Origin: Apophysomyces variabilis
Lineage: Eukaryota > Mucoromycota > Mucoromycetes > Mucorales > Mucoraceae
Assembly (NCBI GenBank): GCA_002749535.1
Contig: MZZL01000025.1
Span: forward strand, 1 to 64,000
Direction of reading: 5' to 3'
DNA length: 64,000 bases
A program made the position numbers and the translations under genes. Position 1 is the first letter of the stretch. Each line of letters begins with the position of its first letter. Below, one piece after another: positions 23,853 to 37,260 of the stretch. The notes below the pieces were generated by a model that was given only the letters and a program-made list of their open reading frames with translations, was not told the DNA's origin and searched no databases.

Positions 23853-26800
23853 TTATTTAACCATGGATGCCAAAAACAGCGCCTTGATGATCTTTGGCAA
23901 GTCCTTGTTTTCGGCACAAATGTGGGCGTGGTTTCCGAGGGCTTTTTTCAACCTAGAAAAGGACCATCAGCAATGAAAGGTGTAAATTTGACTGGTCTGA
24001 TAGTTACTGTTCTGCCTGATCTTGCAGAGAACCGATAAAAATCATTTGTGCCGTGACACGATCGTCCGATTTGAGTACTTATTTTACCATATAAGCAAAC
24101 CACAGAATAAAGAATGGGTATATAGAAAACACATTTACCCCTGGCGATATCGTTGGGATGGATATTATACTGAGCAATATTTGCATCCGAAAGGATGGCG
24201 ACCAGGTAGTCATCGCCTTCTTCTTTTACAATCTCCTTCACAGCATGTGCAGCAGCTCCAAGTGTGTTATCTTAGACATTGCCTTTTAGTAAGAGAATAC
24301 CAACATTCTCGGTATCACATTACCTCCACTTAAGCAATACTGCGAATGAGCTCTCATCTTATTAATCACTTCAAATGCCTCCTTTTCTGTTTTTGGGTAG
24401 TTTGAAGGCGTGACAAACTCGATATTCGCTCCGTCGCCACTATGTCCTACGATGCGGTAGGCAAACTTGCTCTCAAACCCTCTGAAGGATTCCATCAACA
24501 TCAGAGCAACCTCCATGGATCGTTCCAAACGTCGATCGTGGGTGTTGAACCGGAACATACTTATCGCATATTTGCAATCATTAAGAGCCAAAGTATCACA
24601 TACCACACAATTACCTCGCCGATAAGTCAAATACAAAGCTCATCTGTTTTGGCTTGTCTTGGAAAAGGCCAATCTCCGGATCATCTTCTCCTCTCTTTTT
24701 GTAGATAGCTTTTTCTCCTGTCAATCCTTCAATACTACACGCAAAACAAAGTTAAATTGTTAGTTCATCCCTTGCTAACTGGATTACATTTTGGCGTCGT
24801 CAAGATCTCCTGAAGCTTGGTTTTTAAGCCACACACGTTCCTTGTTCTTTGCCTCGACACTCTCTAAGATAACGCGTAGTTCACGGACTTCTCTTCGGAT
24901 GTTATCCATGTATTTTTGGTATGTCTTACACCGCACGTTAGATGAACAGCACATGTAAGACAAAATAGTCTACTTACCTGAAAATCACCCTGAGACATCT
25001 GTATTTTTCCCAGCAGTTTCTCCATCGACTCTTCATGGAGCAATCTGTAGAGTGGAAAAAAGTTATAGCGTCATGCGTAACTTGTACCCCCTTATTCTAG
25101 TACCTCTGTGCTTCCGTTACGGATTCGGGTTTATCTTCAGCCGTTTTCTAGTGGCCGAAAGTTAGCATAAGAGCCTTTAAGGGAAATGTAACCAGAAATA
25201 CCAGCTTCAGGTTTTGTATATCCTCAAATGTAGCCTCTTGGCGGCCATTCTCATTCATTCTGCCACCGGCACCGTTAAACCCGCCTCCACTAGCTCCTTC
25301 ACCGTCACCGCCTTCGCCTTCACCGGTGCCAGAACTGCCACCCGATCCTTCTCCTCCTGAACCACCAGACCCTTCACCACCGGAACCGCCGGATCCTTTT
25401 TGGCCACCTTGATCCTCCTGTTGTCCCTCTAAGCCTTCCATAGAAGTATCAATCTCGCCATTCTAAGACAGATAATAAGTCGCCGCTTCATCAGCATAAT
25501 AAGCAAATATCTTTCGTACCTGATCTGTTTCATAGATAATGGAGAGGATCTTTTGATCAACACCCACCATCTTTTTCCATGTCTGGGCCGAATTGTAAAG
25601 ATCGGGGGCGTTAACTTGCCAGACTCTCACGATACCGGCATTATCCATGGTCACAAGGTGTCCGTTTGAGAGTTCACACATGGTAGCAACAGGTCTCTCG
25701 ATTTGAAACTTGGCAAAAGTCGGGACCGGGAAGTCACTTGAATTTTCTGTCAGTGTACTTACCCTAACCTTCCCATGAGGCTCAGAGTCACTCATTTACC
25801 TATCATCTTCCGCCGTCGCCAACGGGATCTTGATTGTCCATAATTGGTTCTTATTAGAATCCAATAATTCAAGGTTGCCTTCGGGGCGACCATCCTAAAC
25901 ATAAACAATACAGACACGTATATATGTCACTCATGCATTTCTCGGTCTCTTTGTCATACCATGGACGGCCGAACCACAGCGAGTTGGTTTGAATACTTCA
26001 GATAAAGAGCAGAGCTTTTGATCTTTGCTGGAACGCGGGCATTTTCCAATGCCGGATTGAGATAAGCTAAGACATCTATCTTGCTGTTGCCATGAATAAA
26101 CTCTTTTTCAGTACACCCACGAAGGAGGGATCCATATTTAGCAGGTACTCCATGATGAGCAAATCTTATTCCTTGCCTAGCTCGTCGTGTTAGGAAAATA
26201 ACTGTGATCAATTACGCTCTTACCCGGGTATAAGCTCAAAAATCTGCTCAATGTCACTGACATAATGTCCATTTTGCCCTAACACTTGGATAGGTTCACT
26301 TAGGGTGGGAAGATACACACCGTCCATCCCCTGAGATTCTGGATACAATGCATACAGAGTGGCATCTCGACTTCCACGAGCAATCCATAAGGAAGGCTCC
26401 AGCACGAACAATTGGTTGACTAAAGCTAAATGAGAAAACTAAAGAAGAACAGAAAGAAGGATGCTTACTGCGAATGTTGAGAATGATAGTGTACTGCTTC
26501 AATGTATTGAAGTCCAGCACCGCTATTGTCGGCTGGTCTTCCTGATAAAAGACTGGAAAAAAAAATTAAAAATGAGAAACCGCTGATAATGCAAATAATC
26601 GCCTCATGATACCTAGAATGCCAGATGAGCTCAAGTCGCTGAGCATGATCGATTTTAGAGGCTCAAGACCGCGAATCTGCACAACCGGTTAGCTAATTCT
26701 CTCTAACAAACTAACAGCTAGAGAAAGGAAAAAAAAAACAAGTACCACAGCGGATGCAACGGTGTTTTTGGCGAAATCGCAACACAGAAGCTCGTTATTC

Positions 26801-29800
26801 GAAGGGTTATGAAGGGCAACATACCGGGAATGGCCATTCGAGCCGACAATGGCAATACGTAGTCTTGGTGGGGCTATACGCACAGAATAAATTCATTGTA
26901 TAGAAACAGTTGTGTCACCATACCTCTTTGCAGTGGAAAGTATTCGTAAAGATCCAGGCTGTCGATATTTTGGTGCCTTGGTTCGATTCGATGTAGTGTT
27001 ACAGGGTTTGTAGTTACCACAAAAAGGGTACCATCTTCAAGTGCTGCGATATCCAGCGCCTCTCCTCGAGTAGGGATGGTGAACGTATACAGCTGTTCAG
27101 AAAAGACAGTGGATCGACCTTCTTTCCGCTCCAGAGCTCTCCATTTTTTGCCAACTTCTATATCCCATCCTCCCTGGATAAGCTGGCGTGAGTCATTCAT
27201 GTCTTCTATATAGGATATACATACTCTAATAGCAATATCTGCAACTTCAACTTTCGAAGCAGACGATCGTGGAGAAGCTAGACGGGACCATTGCTCTGTG
27301 AGCACAGCTTGACCAATGTCGACCACATGTCCAAGATTCATCGTGAATTCAGACTCCAGACCGATGGGTATACCGTGTTTTTCAAACACTTCAATCAGCA
27401 ACTCCTTGGATGCTTGATCGTACTGATCAAAGTCAAACACGTTCTGCATTGTTTTGGAGATTCCTTCCTCTGGATAGCTCTTTGAAAAGGCGTTACGATG
27501 TTTTCTCGAACAATCATAAGAGTTGATAATAACAAGCTTACCTGCAAATGAATGACAATATTTACTAGTTCACGGGTTGAGTAAGGATAAGAAATGAGGC
27601 TACGGAGAATCTCTGAGTAAAGAGAAATAGCATTTCTTGAAAACGGTTTACCCTTCATCGACAAGCTTTCTCAAGTCTGTAAATGCACTCGATAACTTGT
27701 CTAACAAATCTTCTGGCACATTCGGGCCGTATTTACGCAGCAAATACATCTAAGCAGGAGGGGTTAGTAAAGACGTAATCGTCATATGGAGTCAACTTGC
27801 TTCAGAAAGTTTGTCTGGATTATCAACAGCATGACTAGAAGGTAGCGAGGAGTTAGTCTGGTATGCTGGTATAATTATTCGATATTACCAGCTGAACACA
27901 TCACCAATTTCACGATAGAAATCATTGCCTATGATCCACACAAGGTAGCTTTAGCAATCTATACACAGTAACTATGTGTTTTAATTTACCAAGGAAAGGA
28001 TAGCCTAGGAATCAAGCCTGTCATAAGTAAAACCATGATAGAAACATATTGCGACTTACCTGGACGGTTGGCAAGAACAATCATGCGGAAGTTCTGTATT
28101 CAAAGGTCTAGTTTAAAAATTTATGCAACCAAAACCTAAACTTACGGGATGTACAAGGATATACCCATCGCTCCCTTGCATATCTCCTTCCTTTGAAACA
28201 ATACGACGACCGTCACCCAAAACCATTTGACCATCCTCCACTAAACTTTTCATCACAGCCGTCACGTAGGTTGGTGCTTTATCAGCTTCGTCGACGACCA
28301 AGATGGTTCCTGTGATCATCAAAGTAAGAAAAAGACAAAAAAGGAATTCTATAAGCTTGCAAAAGGAAATGCCCTACCATCTCGCACAGCTTTAACCAAT
28401 GCAGAGTCTTCAAATACAAGAACGCCATCGCGAATAGCTGGGGTAGTGGTCAGACTTTGCACAGTGCTATCGCGATGCAGCTGTATGTATTCTCGTGGTC
28501 GTTGCAACAGCTGCAAGAAGTAATCCACTAATTTATTTTTACCGACACCTTGGTTACCAATCAGGAGTAGGTGCTCCCCTTATATTTGAATAGTGTGTTA
28601 GACCATGACGACCATCAAATTTTAAAGCATTGCTTACCTAGTTGATAATCTTTCAGCATTTCCCGCAAGATATATGTATGCGCAGGATTTTCGTGGAACA
28701 CAACGTTTGGAATAAGCATCGGATTTCCACCAATAAAAACGGGCTCGATGATATTGCCAATTCGAATATGTTGGGGATTATCTCTTGATGGCAGTACTTC
28801 AATTTTAAGCTATAGAAATACAATAAAGTTAAAGATGGGAAGATAAGACCAAAGGGCTGTGCACATACTTCTTCAGGATCGCCTTCGTTTTTCGGTGGAT
28901 AGATGCCATTCTTCACGAGCAACTCGTGCAGCGCCTCTCTAGCCATAGCAGGCATGAACCTGGAAAGGGCAGCTTTATGCACCGCTACGTAAAGGCTTTC
29001 ATCATCGTCTTGGAAGTAAGCGATACGGCGACATATACGAATAAGTTGGCGAGTAGAAAGTGCGCTAGAAAGCATGCGTACAGTATCGTCCTTGTCGCGT
29101 CTTAAGCGGCGTGCAAAGTTTAAAAGTTGCTTCAGTTTGTCCTCATTCACGCCAGGTGAAAGACATCCCAGGACTTCTTGCTCTTCCTATTCAGAATATC
29201 AATTAACAGATCAAGAATTTCTCCTACGATCCAAACCTGTGAAGGTAAAGAGTCAACAACAATAAACTGAAACATGGAAAGTATCTCGGCTGTCAGCCAG
29301 GCACCACTCTTCGAATCAGTCTGACCATTGGATCCAGCCCGTGCAAGAGCAATGATTCGAAAAGATGGATGGATGGGTATCAAGCGCTTTGCCTCCAGCT
29401 CTTCCACCGTGAAGCCTGACTTCTTCATTAATTTTTCATAGCGATGGGCGTTGATTAACCGGGCACTGTCAGGCAGCTGCATTTCTCTTTCAGAAACAAG
29501 GCGCTGAAGCGTGTTAAGGGTGCCATGAGACAAAGCTTCAACTCCATCCAATACGGCTAGATGGCCGTGAATAGCTGCCTCTACCAGTAAAGAGTTCTAC
29601 AGGCACAACGTTAGAGATTTAGTAAACCGTCGCTATCGTCCTTTTCGCCATACCTCCCAGATGGTGTCGCCAGTAGGGGATGTGGATCGGCGTTGCAAAA
29701 GATCTCTCGAGGACATATCACGATAAAGCGGGATGTAATCGATAGTGTAGCCCAGGTTTCGCGCAACTGCAAAAATCGGTGATTATTCATTAAATATCCT

Positions 29801-31573
29801 TATGAAGGAATTAGCAAAGTTACTTACAATGTCGAACAAGTGCAGATTTGCCCACGCCTTTTTGAGTGCCGAGAAGGCAAATATCATGTCCGCCTGCGTG
29901 TATTAAAACCATCGACGAGAAGATATCTTTATGATACGCGGTCTCTACAAAGAATTCTGCAGGGCTAAATTCATTAGGTCCACTAAACAAGGGAATGCCC
30001 ATAGCTGGACGATCTTGGCCAGAAAATGTCGCTATGGCATGGTGTATGATTTGATGGCCATCAATGGATACTTTCGGTGGATGGACAGCGTCTAGGTTTG
30101 CCAGGTGATATCCTGAAAAGACCTGTCTTGCTTCCGAATCCGCTTCTACAACAGGAGAGACTACACCAAACCTACGATAGGCAGATTCTATTACACTCAT
30201 TTGCTCAAGGTCGCACGTTGGTAAAAGAGGATAAGGGTATAGAATGTCAACCCAAAACCGAGTATTTGCGTTTGGCACAATCTTTAGCAAAGAGGCCAGA
30301 CTTTCTACAGTCATAGGAAATTCTGGTATATCAACTTCGCGACCGATCGCCTTGTCCGTCTGACTACCCAGCACGCTACTGATGGATATAAGTTTCTCTA
30401 TCAAAGCACGAGGAACTTTTCCATCAGTAAGCATTAACATCTGGTCGACTTGGCTTTGGAAATTGGGTGTTTTAATGTCTCTGCTTTGAAATCGTGATCT
30501 TAATGGAGGATCCAGTGGATATCCAATGTAAGGTGGTACAGGTAAGCCTATTTAAGGTTGACCCACATCTCTGTTAGCAGATATTCAAACCATCTCTCAT
30601 TTTACCTAAAGCAAACACAAGAAAGCGATCATCCACTTTTTCGAACCGCTTTTCTCCTTCACCATATTCGGATGCGTCTTTCGTTGTCAGGAATCGGCCA
30701 TCATCTAGTGACATCTCACGATTCTCGAGGAGATTGTTCAAGATCGGAAGTACGTTCCGTTCTGCTTTTTCAATACCATCAAGCACTAAGATTCGTCCAT
30801 GAATAGCAGCTCGTACGGCAGCTTGATCCACATAATAAGAGGTCCCATTTTGTAATTCTCTTCGTTGTTTCAAGTCGGCATCCGTTACGTCCTTTGAAAG
30901 GGCAACATACTCGATTCTAAAAGAAAGTGTTGATATCGTCAGTAAAACCCCTGTTTAAACATAATGCTTACTCTCGTTGTGTCATCTCTGCGTATTTCAT
31001 TACTAGAGCCCGTCGTAAAGGTCCAGGAGGTCCAATTAAGAAAATATCTTGTCCAAGCTATTTTGCAGGAATCATTCATCCTGTTAATAGCGCCAATTCC
31101 ATCCGTGTTTTCGTGTATTCACCTTGTCTTTTTGCATTATCCTAAGAAAATAAAATAAAGTAGTGAGAAGGCTTATTTTTCTTATAAAAAAGAAATCACC
31201 CACCAACGCAAATGTCTAAGCATGTCCTACGTTCAGATGGGATTTTTCGGTTAATTTTCGCTTTTAAAGCCAACGCTCTGAGCTCATATACCTGGGAGCC
31301 TTCGTAAAACGGCGCGTTATATTCAGGGACAAGCTCAGGGTTTTTTGGCGGGACGATCGTCATTGTAACGTCGCCTATCCGAACCGACTTGACATTCACT
31401 AATTTTCACAGGTCTCTGTTAGACGCTGGATAAGTTGATTCAAGGCATCATTTACCTTCATGGGCAAGGTCATCCTCTTCGGAATCGGACCAGCCGTTTA
31501 ATGCCGGTACTAATGTCTTTCCTAATTGTTTAAGACGTCTACGTGCTTGTCGGTGAGTTGGATCGGACGGCAT
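23853..31573 (-). CDS. VWA8: VWA8-type AAA+ ATPase with C-terminal VWA domain
   Basis: This is a very large, intron-rich gene. VWA8 proteins combine dynein-like AAA+ modules with a von Willebrand factor A domain and in animals are mitochondrial. The N-terminus reads VRIGDVTMTIVPPKNPELVP, then LRWIMQKDKLGQDIFLIGPP, where the first P-loop has GPPGPLRR in place of the Lys as in known VWA8. Next come RAAIHGRILVLDGIEKAERN, a second P-loop LLGTQKGVGKSALVRHC, HGHLAVLDGVEALSHGTLNT and a third P-loop LIGNQGVGKNKLVDYF. After several further exons there is a Gly/Ser-rich linker (25250-25420). The VWA domain follows with a MIDAS-type VFDLSASMFRFN and KFAYRIVGHSGDG, ending KIIKALFLASMVK. The predicted N-terminus is acidic (SDSEEDD) and lacks an obvious mitochondrial presequence. 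One internal exon is only 19 nt (31123-31141). Confidence 0.92.
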
Positions 31574-31990
31574 TATGTGGGGTAAAGGATCGTAGTGCGG
31601 GGTAGTGGAGCTTTTATGGACATGCTATCCAGTTAGTCAGCGGCTTTCCAAAATTGGGAGTGCACATGTCAATTACAAAAGGGCTTTTTGACCCTTTTGC
31701 TATCTTAGCAAGCAACGTGGTTTAATGCGTTTAGACTTGTAACAGAATGCAAAGCGTTTAAATTATGGTCTGTATGCTGGAAAAAGGGAGTTAATAGGAA
31801 TGCAAGAAACCTTCTCTAAGCATGACTCTCTCTTGAGCTATGTTACATGTGATTCTACGACAAGTTTTTCTTTGACAGGACATGCAAAAAGAAATGGGCG
31901 GGTGCTCTTTACTTCATTAATCAACTTGTTCAAATAAATAATACGACGTTTACAAATGCACTTTATGGTTTTACATTTTTCGAAATCATA
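31574..31990. other. Intergenic, upstream of VWA8
   Basis: This 417-nt spacer lies between the VWA8 start and the P450 stop, both on the minus strand, so it must hold the VWA8 promoter and the P450 3' UTR. It is AT-rich and no gene was seen. Confidence 0.6.
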
Positions 31991-34114
31991 TTAATATCTT
32001 CTCCTAAAGTTGATCTTTAGTGATGCGGGCGCTACAGGCTGGAAGTGATCCAATTTGATGCCATTTTTATGAATGGAATCTTCGGGGATATCCCATTCGT
32101 ACTTTCGTACTAGTAATTATTTGATTGTCAGCCATGTTATCATCGTCCATAATTCAGACTTACATAACATTGCCATGGAAACGCGCTGTTCTGCTAAACT
32201 GAAATTCATAGCAATGCAAATACGACCACCTTGGCTGAAAGGAATCCATGACAGACCATTGGTATTTTTTGAGTATTCTCCGCCTTCCTCAAAGCGTTCA
32301 GGTAAAAACCTGTCCGGATCTTCCCATACAGCTGGATTGTGATGGGTGTTGTAGATATCAATACTGATGGGTGTGCCCTTTGGGATTAACGTGTCACCAA
32401 GCATGACATCTTCATCTGCTATGCGTGGCCCTAACATAGCTGCTGGACCTGCAACCCGAAGGTTCTATGACGAATTCGAAAGTCAGAGAAATTGGGATCA
32501 TTACAATGAATGAACATGTTTACCTCTTTGATAATGTTATCAATGTATTGCATTCGCTTGCACTCTTGTATGGATGGGAAGACATCAATTGGCTCATCGC
32601 CCAATACTTTCAGTACCTCTTCGCGGGCCTTTCTTTGAATATCCTAAGAAATGTCCGACTTGTAAGACAGCAAGAAGGAAAGAAATAAGACTAACCTTGT
32701 AGAGAGCAAGATGGTATATGCAGAAGCTCAGAGCATTAGCTGTGGTATCGTGTCCTATCAGGCTTTTAGAAGAAGTCGACTTACAAAGTTGTTCATACTT
32801 ACCAGCCAAGAAGAAAACAGCCAAATTAGACTGAAAAAAAATGAGTTAGAAGGGAAATAAGCACTGAAAGGCTCAAGCACTTACTCTTAAGAATTCATTG
32901 GATGCTTCACCTTCTCCTCTCTTTTCTGCTTCAAGTAAGAGGGTCAACAAGTCTTTCTCATGCTCCTCCTTTTGTTCCATGGCATTCTGTATTAGTTGTT
33001 CTCGCTTTTGTTCTGCCATATTTAGCAAGAGCCCATTTAGTTTATCGACTGCTGCCATGATTCTCCGTCGTCCGGATGAAAAGTAATGTACATATTTATC
33101 AAGCCGAGGGATCAGCAAGGGAACCGGGCTGCGAATGCCTTCTCTGACAATCTCATAAGTCGTCAACCATTCGGACTTAGCTTCATCCAAAGCATTGAAA
33201 TCAAAGCCTAAATTAAAAAAAAGTCTCCAAATATTAGTGGGGTTCCCCAGATAGTCATGCATCTTGTGTTACCGAACGCGGACAAGCCAATGACATCTAG
33301 CGTCAGACGCTGCATCAAGTCAGGAACAGCAACTGTGCCGTCTGATGCATCAATGTTGCGAAAGACTTTTGTCATTACATTGCCAAACAATTGAACTGGC
33401 ATAGACCGATGGAATACAGGGCTCATAAGCTGTTAAAAAAAAGATTGAATTAACTTTTATTGTTCAGTGAACGAGATAAAATTACCTTGCGTTGTTGTTT
33501 CCATTCATCGCCATTGGTAACTGCAATGTTTCTAAACCCAAAGAACCGAGTAAAGGGACTGTTGTCACCTAGTGTCCTTAGAAGCCCTAGGGATTTTGGG
33601 AATTTATCTACAAGATTGTTTGTTTTAACGTAAGGGGCAAGCCATTTGTTATGGTCCTTACCTGTTCTCATTAACACCGTCCTAATCGCTTCCGGGTTGG
33701 CCAATTGAACTGTCCATTGTAATGGCAGCTTTACCTATTTTGTTATTGTAAGGCAAAACAAGAATGATATCAGTTGCGCTGCATCAAAAAATTGTTCCAA
33801 GTTGCTTTTACCAGGTAGATGCCGTTTCCTTTCTTGAGAACGGGGCGCACGAGCCGGTGTGAGCGACTTTGCGGCGATTCTTTGGTAATAAAGGATAGCA
33901 TCATTTGGAAATAGTTGATAGAAGGGATATGGCGCAAATGAGCTGGAACGTGGATCTGGTTATATATCATTCGGCATATCACCAGTGCCAGAGCGGCTCC
34001 AAGATATGAGTACTTTGGCTTCTTCCCGACCGAAGGGGCAATATGGGATACATAAGTATATATTGAACTAAATGCCTTGAGCGAATTCTGTGATAAAGTA
34101 GTGACGATAGGCAT
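31991..34114 (-). CDS. Cytochrome P450 monooxygenase
   Basis: This is a membrane-bound haem-thiolate monooxygenase of unknown substrate. From Met 34114 the protein has a hydrophobic N-terminal segment (YSYLGAALALVICRMIY), then VPAHLRHIPSINYFQMML. The I-helix oxygen-activation motif is split by an intron (FFLAGHDTTANALSF). The ExxR motif is seen as IIKENLRVAGPAAMLGPR, and the PERF region as WEDPDRFLPERFEEGG. The haem loop is PFSQGGRICIAMNFSLAEQR, and the C-terminus reads KYEWDIPEDSIHKNGIKLDH to NFRRRY. Roughly ten exons are joined by short GT-AG introns. The haem loop has Ala where the family normally has Gly two residues after the Cys. Overall layout matches P450s common in mucoralean fungi, but I do not assign a CYP number. 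Confidence 0.93.
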
Positions 34115-37100
34115 GGTCCTTTGTTTATTACAAATCGAAGGCCTAAGATCAGAAAAAAAGCAAGCATATATATATAGTTTCGGAAATTAAGTATAGCCGA
34201 CAAACCAAGGAATTGGGCTGTAGGTGCCCCACAGCTATTTTTTTTTTCTCTACGTGCGCCCTTTTTTCGGCGCCTTACCCGAGTCACTTTTGTTATGCAT
34301 ATCAACCGACAGCCACATGTTGACGAGTACTTTTTACTGGGCACGAATGACTCAGTATAATTTTCGAGGATTCCGCCTAATTTAGTAAATGTCTGTCTTA
34401 GGATCAGATATCCGCCAAGGTGTTAGCGTAATTGTTGTTTTTCTAAGCCTTAAAATTACGTAGACTATTGCAGTGTGCTTGCTTAGCTTTATTTTTAGTC
34501 TAACACGGAGAAAGCTGTCTATTCGCAGTATTGACATGCAGGGCAAATGTCCGAAGTACATCGGATGGAGTTCACAATATTTTGTCTTATCTGAAGTCAT
34601 AGGATTGGAATGGAACTTATAATCATACTCACACTACGGATGCCAAGACAGCAGGCGAGAGTCATTCTTGGCCGTAACAGCCAAGGGGTTAGGTTCTGGA
34701 GGGAAATTCTTTGTATCCGTATGGAATTGTTTCTCCCTGGAAAAAAGGGTATCTCCTTAAGCCAGTGCATCTTCACCATCTGTCAATTTAACATGGATAA
34801 TTAGATTAGCTCCTGCCAAAAAAAAATAATATAGAGTAATTATGTATGACAGCCTCCACTCTTTGTCGGTAGATATATATAGCCTCATCATAAACAGACC
34901 GAGTAATTATGCCCAAAGTTGCTCATTGTTGCGGCGTAGTAACCCCCTAAATCACGCTTTGATTGTCCAACGTTGTTCTTAAAGAGGCATCTTGCTGCGG
35001 CAGAAGTTAGTTCAAATGCTTTTTTTAAGAGAAAATGCATGAATTCCGGACATGAACGAAGGACTTTAAAAATATGCGTTGATTCGCACTACTATGTCCG
35101 TGTACAAAATTAAAGCTGAAAATACCACAATTTATACTAGGAGAAAGAGTGTAAGATTACATAGTTCAAGGGATGGTATTTCTTAATTTACATGGTTAAA
35201 AGCTTTCTGAGCAGAAACAAAGAAAACGCATCAGGGATGTTTTCTATCCTTTCATGTGCGAAACACGTATTTCTTTATGCAAGCAATGCAATAAGCTTTT
35301 TTCTAGTCATACACTGAACGTGAAATACGACATAATTTAGTAAGGTTCATTCATTGCATCGCGTCAATCTAGGAGCTTAGTTGTTTGCCAGTCAAGTTAC
35401 ACAACGGCAACTCCGGGAGAGTAGTTTTCGTGGATGTAAGCGTAGATCATCTTCTCTGCAAATAATGATATTACGTTCCAAAAGTGAGCGCTGGCATTCG
35501 ATATAACATTATTGTGCCATATTATTGGTCATATGGAAAAGTACATTACATGTTGCCGGCAATGGTTGCGCGAGCATTCCATTGTGTTTGTTTCTATAGA
35601 ACATCATTAGAATTGAGCATTCAAATACCTGAAAAATCCTACCTTACACTCTACGCGTGAAAAATTTGTTATATGTCAAGCTGATTTTACTTTGTAGATA
35701 TCAATTATGTAGTAAGAAAACGTTTCCAAAGTTATGCGAAGGTGATAGCAAGTTTGCACGGAAATAAAAGATCAAGCGGACGTCTAGTAAACTACTATAA
35801 AAGTTGAGTTTGGAAAAGAACTTTTACAGCATACAACAAAACTGTTTACGGTAAAATGAGCCATACTGGCAAACATCTAATGTTAACCTGTAGCTAAACT
35901 TTTCCTTCTTTTTGTTAAGCTTGTTATGGAAGAGATGAGAAAATGTAACTGACATAATATGAAAGTATGGGTAAACATGGATGGTATCGGAGTGTACGCC
36001 GATCAAGCGTGCAGGACATCTGACTCTATGTTCATGCGCATCATAACCTGCTCAGCGTTTGATGTCCGGGATCAAATTATTGAGAGATTGTGCTCGTATT
36101 ACTTCGGATATTTTTAACCGTACATGCGCCTACCTGCAGTGGCGGTGGCAGGTATTACTAGGTTTTTATGTACTTGAGTTAGGTATTTTTCAATATGATG
36201 GGAAAGATTTGATTAGGACAGCTATGACCGATTCTAATTCGGTGGAGTCACCCTTGTGCTTTAGTGGATTAGTCTGGGTATGAAAGGATCATCTTAAATC
36301 CGATTTCCGGACCAATCAACCAAAAACTCATGACACTCTGCATATTCTCCATACATGTCCCAGTCATGAACGTCTACTAAGGAAATAGGGAGGTCATAGA
36401 ACTGTAATTGACGGCTGGCAACTATGACCTATTTCTGCCCTGGCATGTATGCCGAATATCAGCTATGGAGTGGTTTAAGGTACCAGAAAAGCAGCATGGT
36501 ACAAGTAATTCCCATCGTTAGCCAGTAGACCCTGTAAGAATGGCATTTACGGAATACTTTGCTAATTCTCTCTCCAGAAGTTTTTCATTTAAACAAAGCT
36601 AACAATATAAATGATTACAAATGGCTGATATACCCCCTTTTGCTCGTTCATCTCACAATTCACCATGATCAATTTCTTTTTAGGGGCGACTAATAGCTAT
36701 TATACTATGATACCTTTATTATCTCTATTGAATCTCTTTTTACTCTTTTTATTTTCATGATATCGCTTGGAATATGCTATATCAAAGAAAGTCAGAAATA
36801 TCCTGAGTAAAGCCTCTGCTATCTCAAAATAATTCCCTTAGTAACTTTGGCTAGGATCTTAAGGAAAGACCGATCCACCCGATATGACATGGCAGTCACG
36901 GCGGGTAACACGGCTGTCCTGACGTCATTCGGTGCACTGTGGGTCATTTCATTGGCTCCGTTCAGTTACCCTTCATCAGCTGCTAAATCGTGGATCATCA
37001 TACCCCTTTCTTTTGACAGACTGAGAGTAGACTTTTTAGGTGACTAGGATCGTTTATGCAACGTTCAGTCTGCTGTCTACAACCTACTCCATCATGACAG

Positions 37101-37260
37101 ATCGTAAGATATCCTACACCTATATTCATTGCGTCTGTCTTCGAACTCAAAACTGATCAAGCATAAATGTTCTGTATTATACACGAATCTCGATTACCAC
37201 GTTAGAATTTCCTCAAAAGTATGTTTCTGTTGGCAATCACAACCAAGCACATCTCAATCG
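34115..37260. other. Gene-poor 3.1-kb region
   Basis: This is AT-rich DNA between the divergent P450 (-) and GYP1 (+) genes, presumably holding both promoters at its ends. Only short frames occur. A LINE-like scrap lies at 36285-36388. A plus-strand frame at 36059-36283 has no recognisable domain. Confidence 0.5.
36285..36388 (+). mobile_element. Possible relic of a non-LTR retrotransposon C-terminus
   Basis: An open stretch ends with THDTLHILHTCPSHERL and a stop. The arrangement of His and Cys followed by Pro resembles the zinc-binding tail after the reverse transcriptase of LINE-type elements (zf-RVT), which is usually written around H-x-L-x-x-C-P. Nothing upstream restores a reverse transcriptase domain, so at most this is a fragment. 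The match is weak and by eye. Confidence 0.25.

Noticed and set aside
25250..25420. Gly/Ser-rich stretch as a possible separate repeat protein
   Set aside because: It is in frame with flanking VWA8 exons and lies just before the VWA domain, where a flexible linker is expected in this family.
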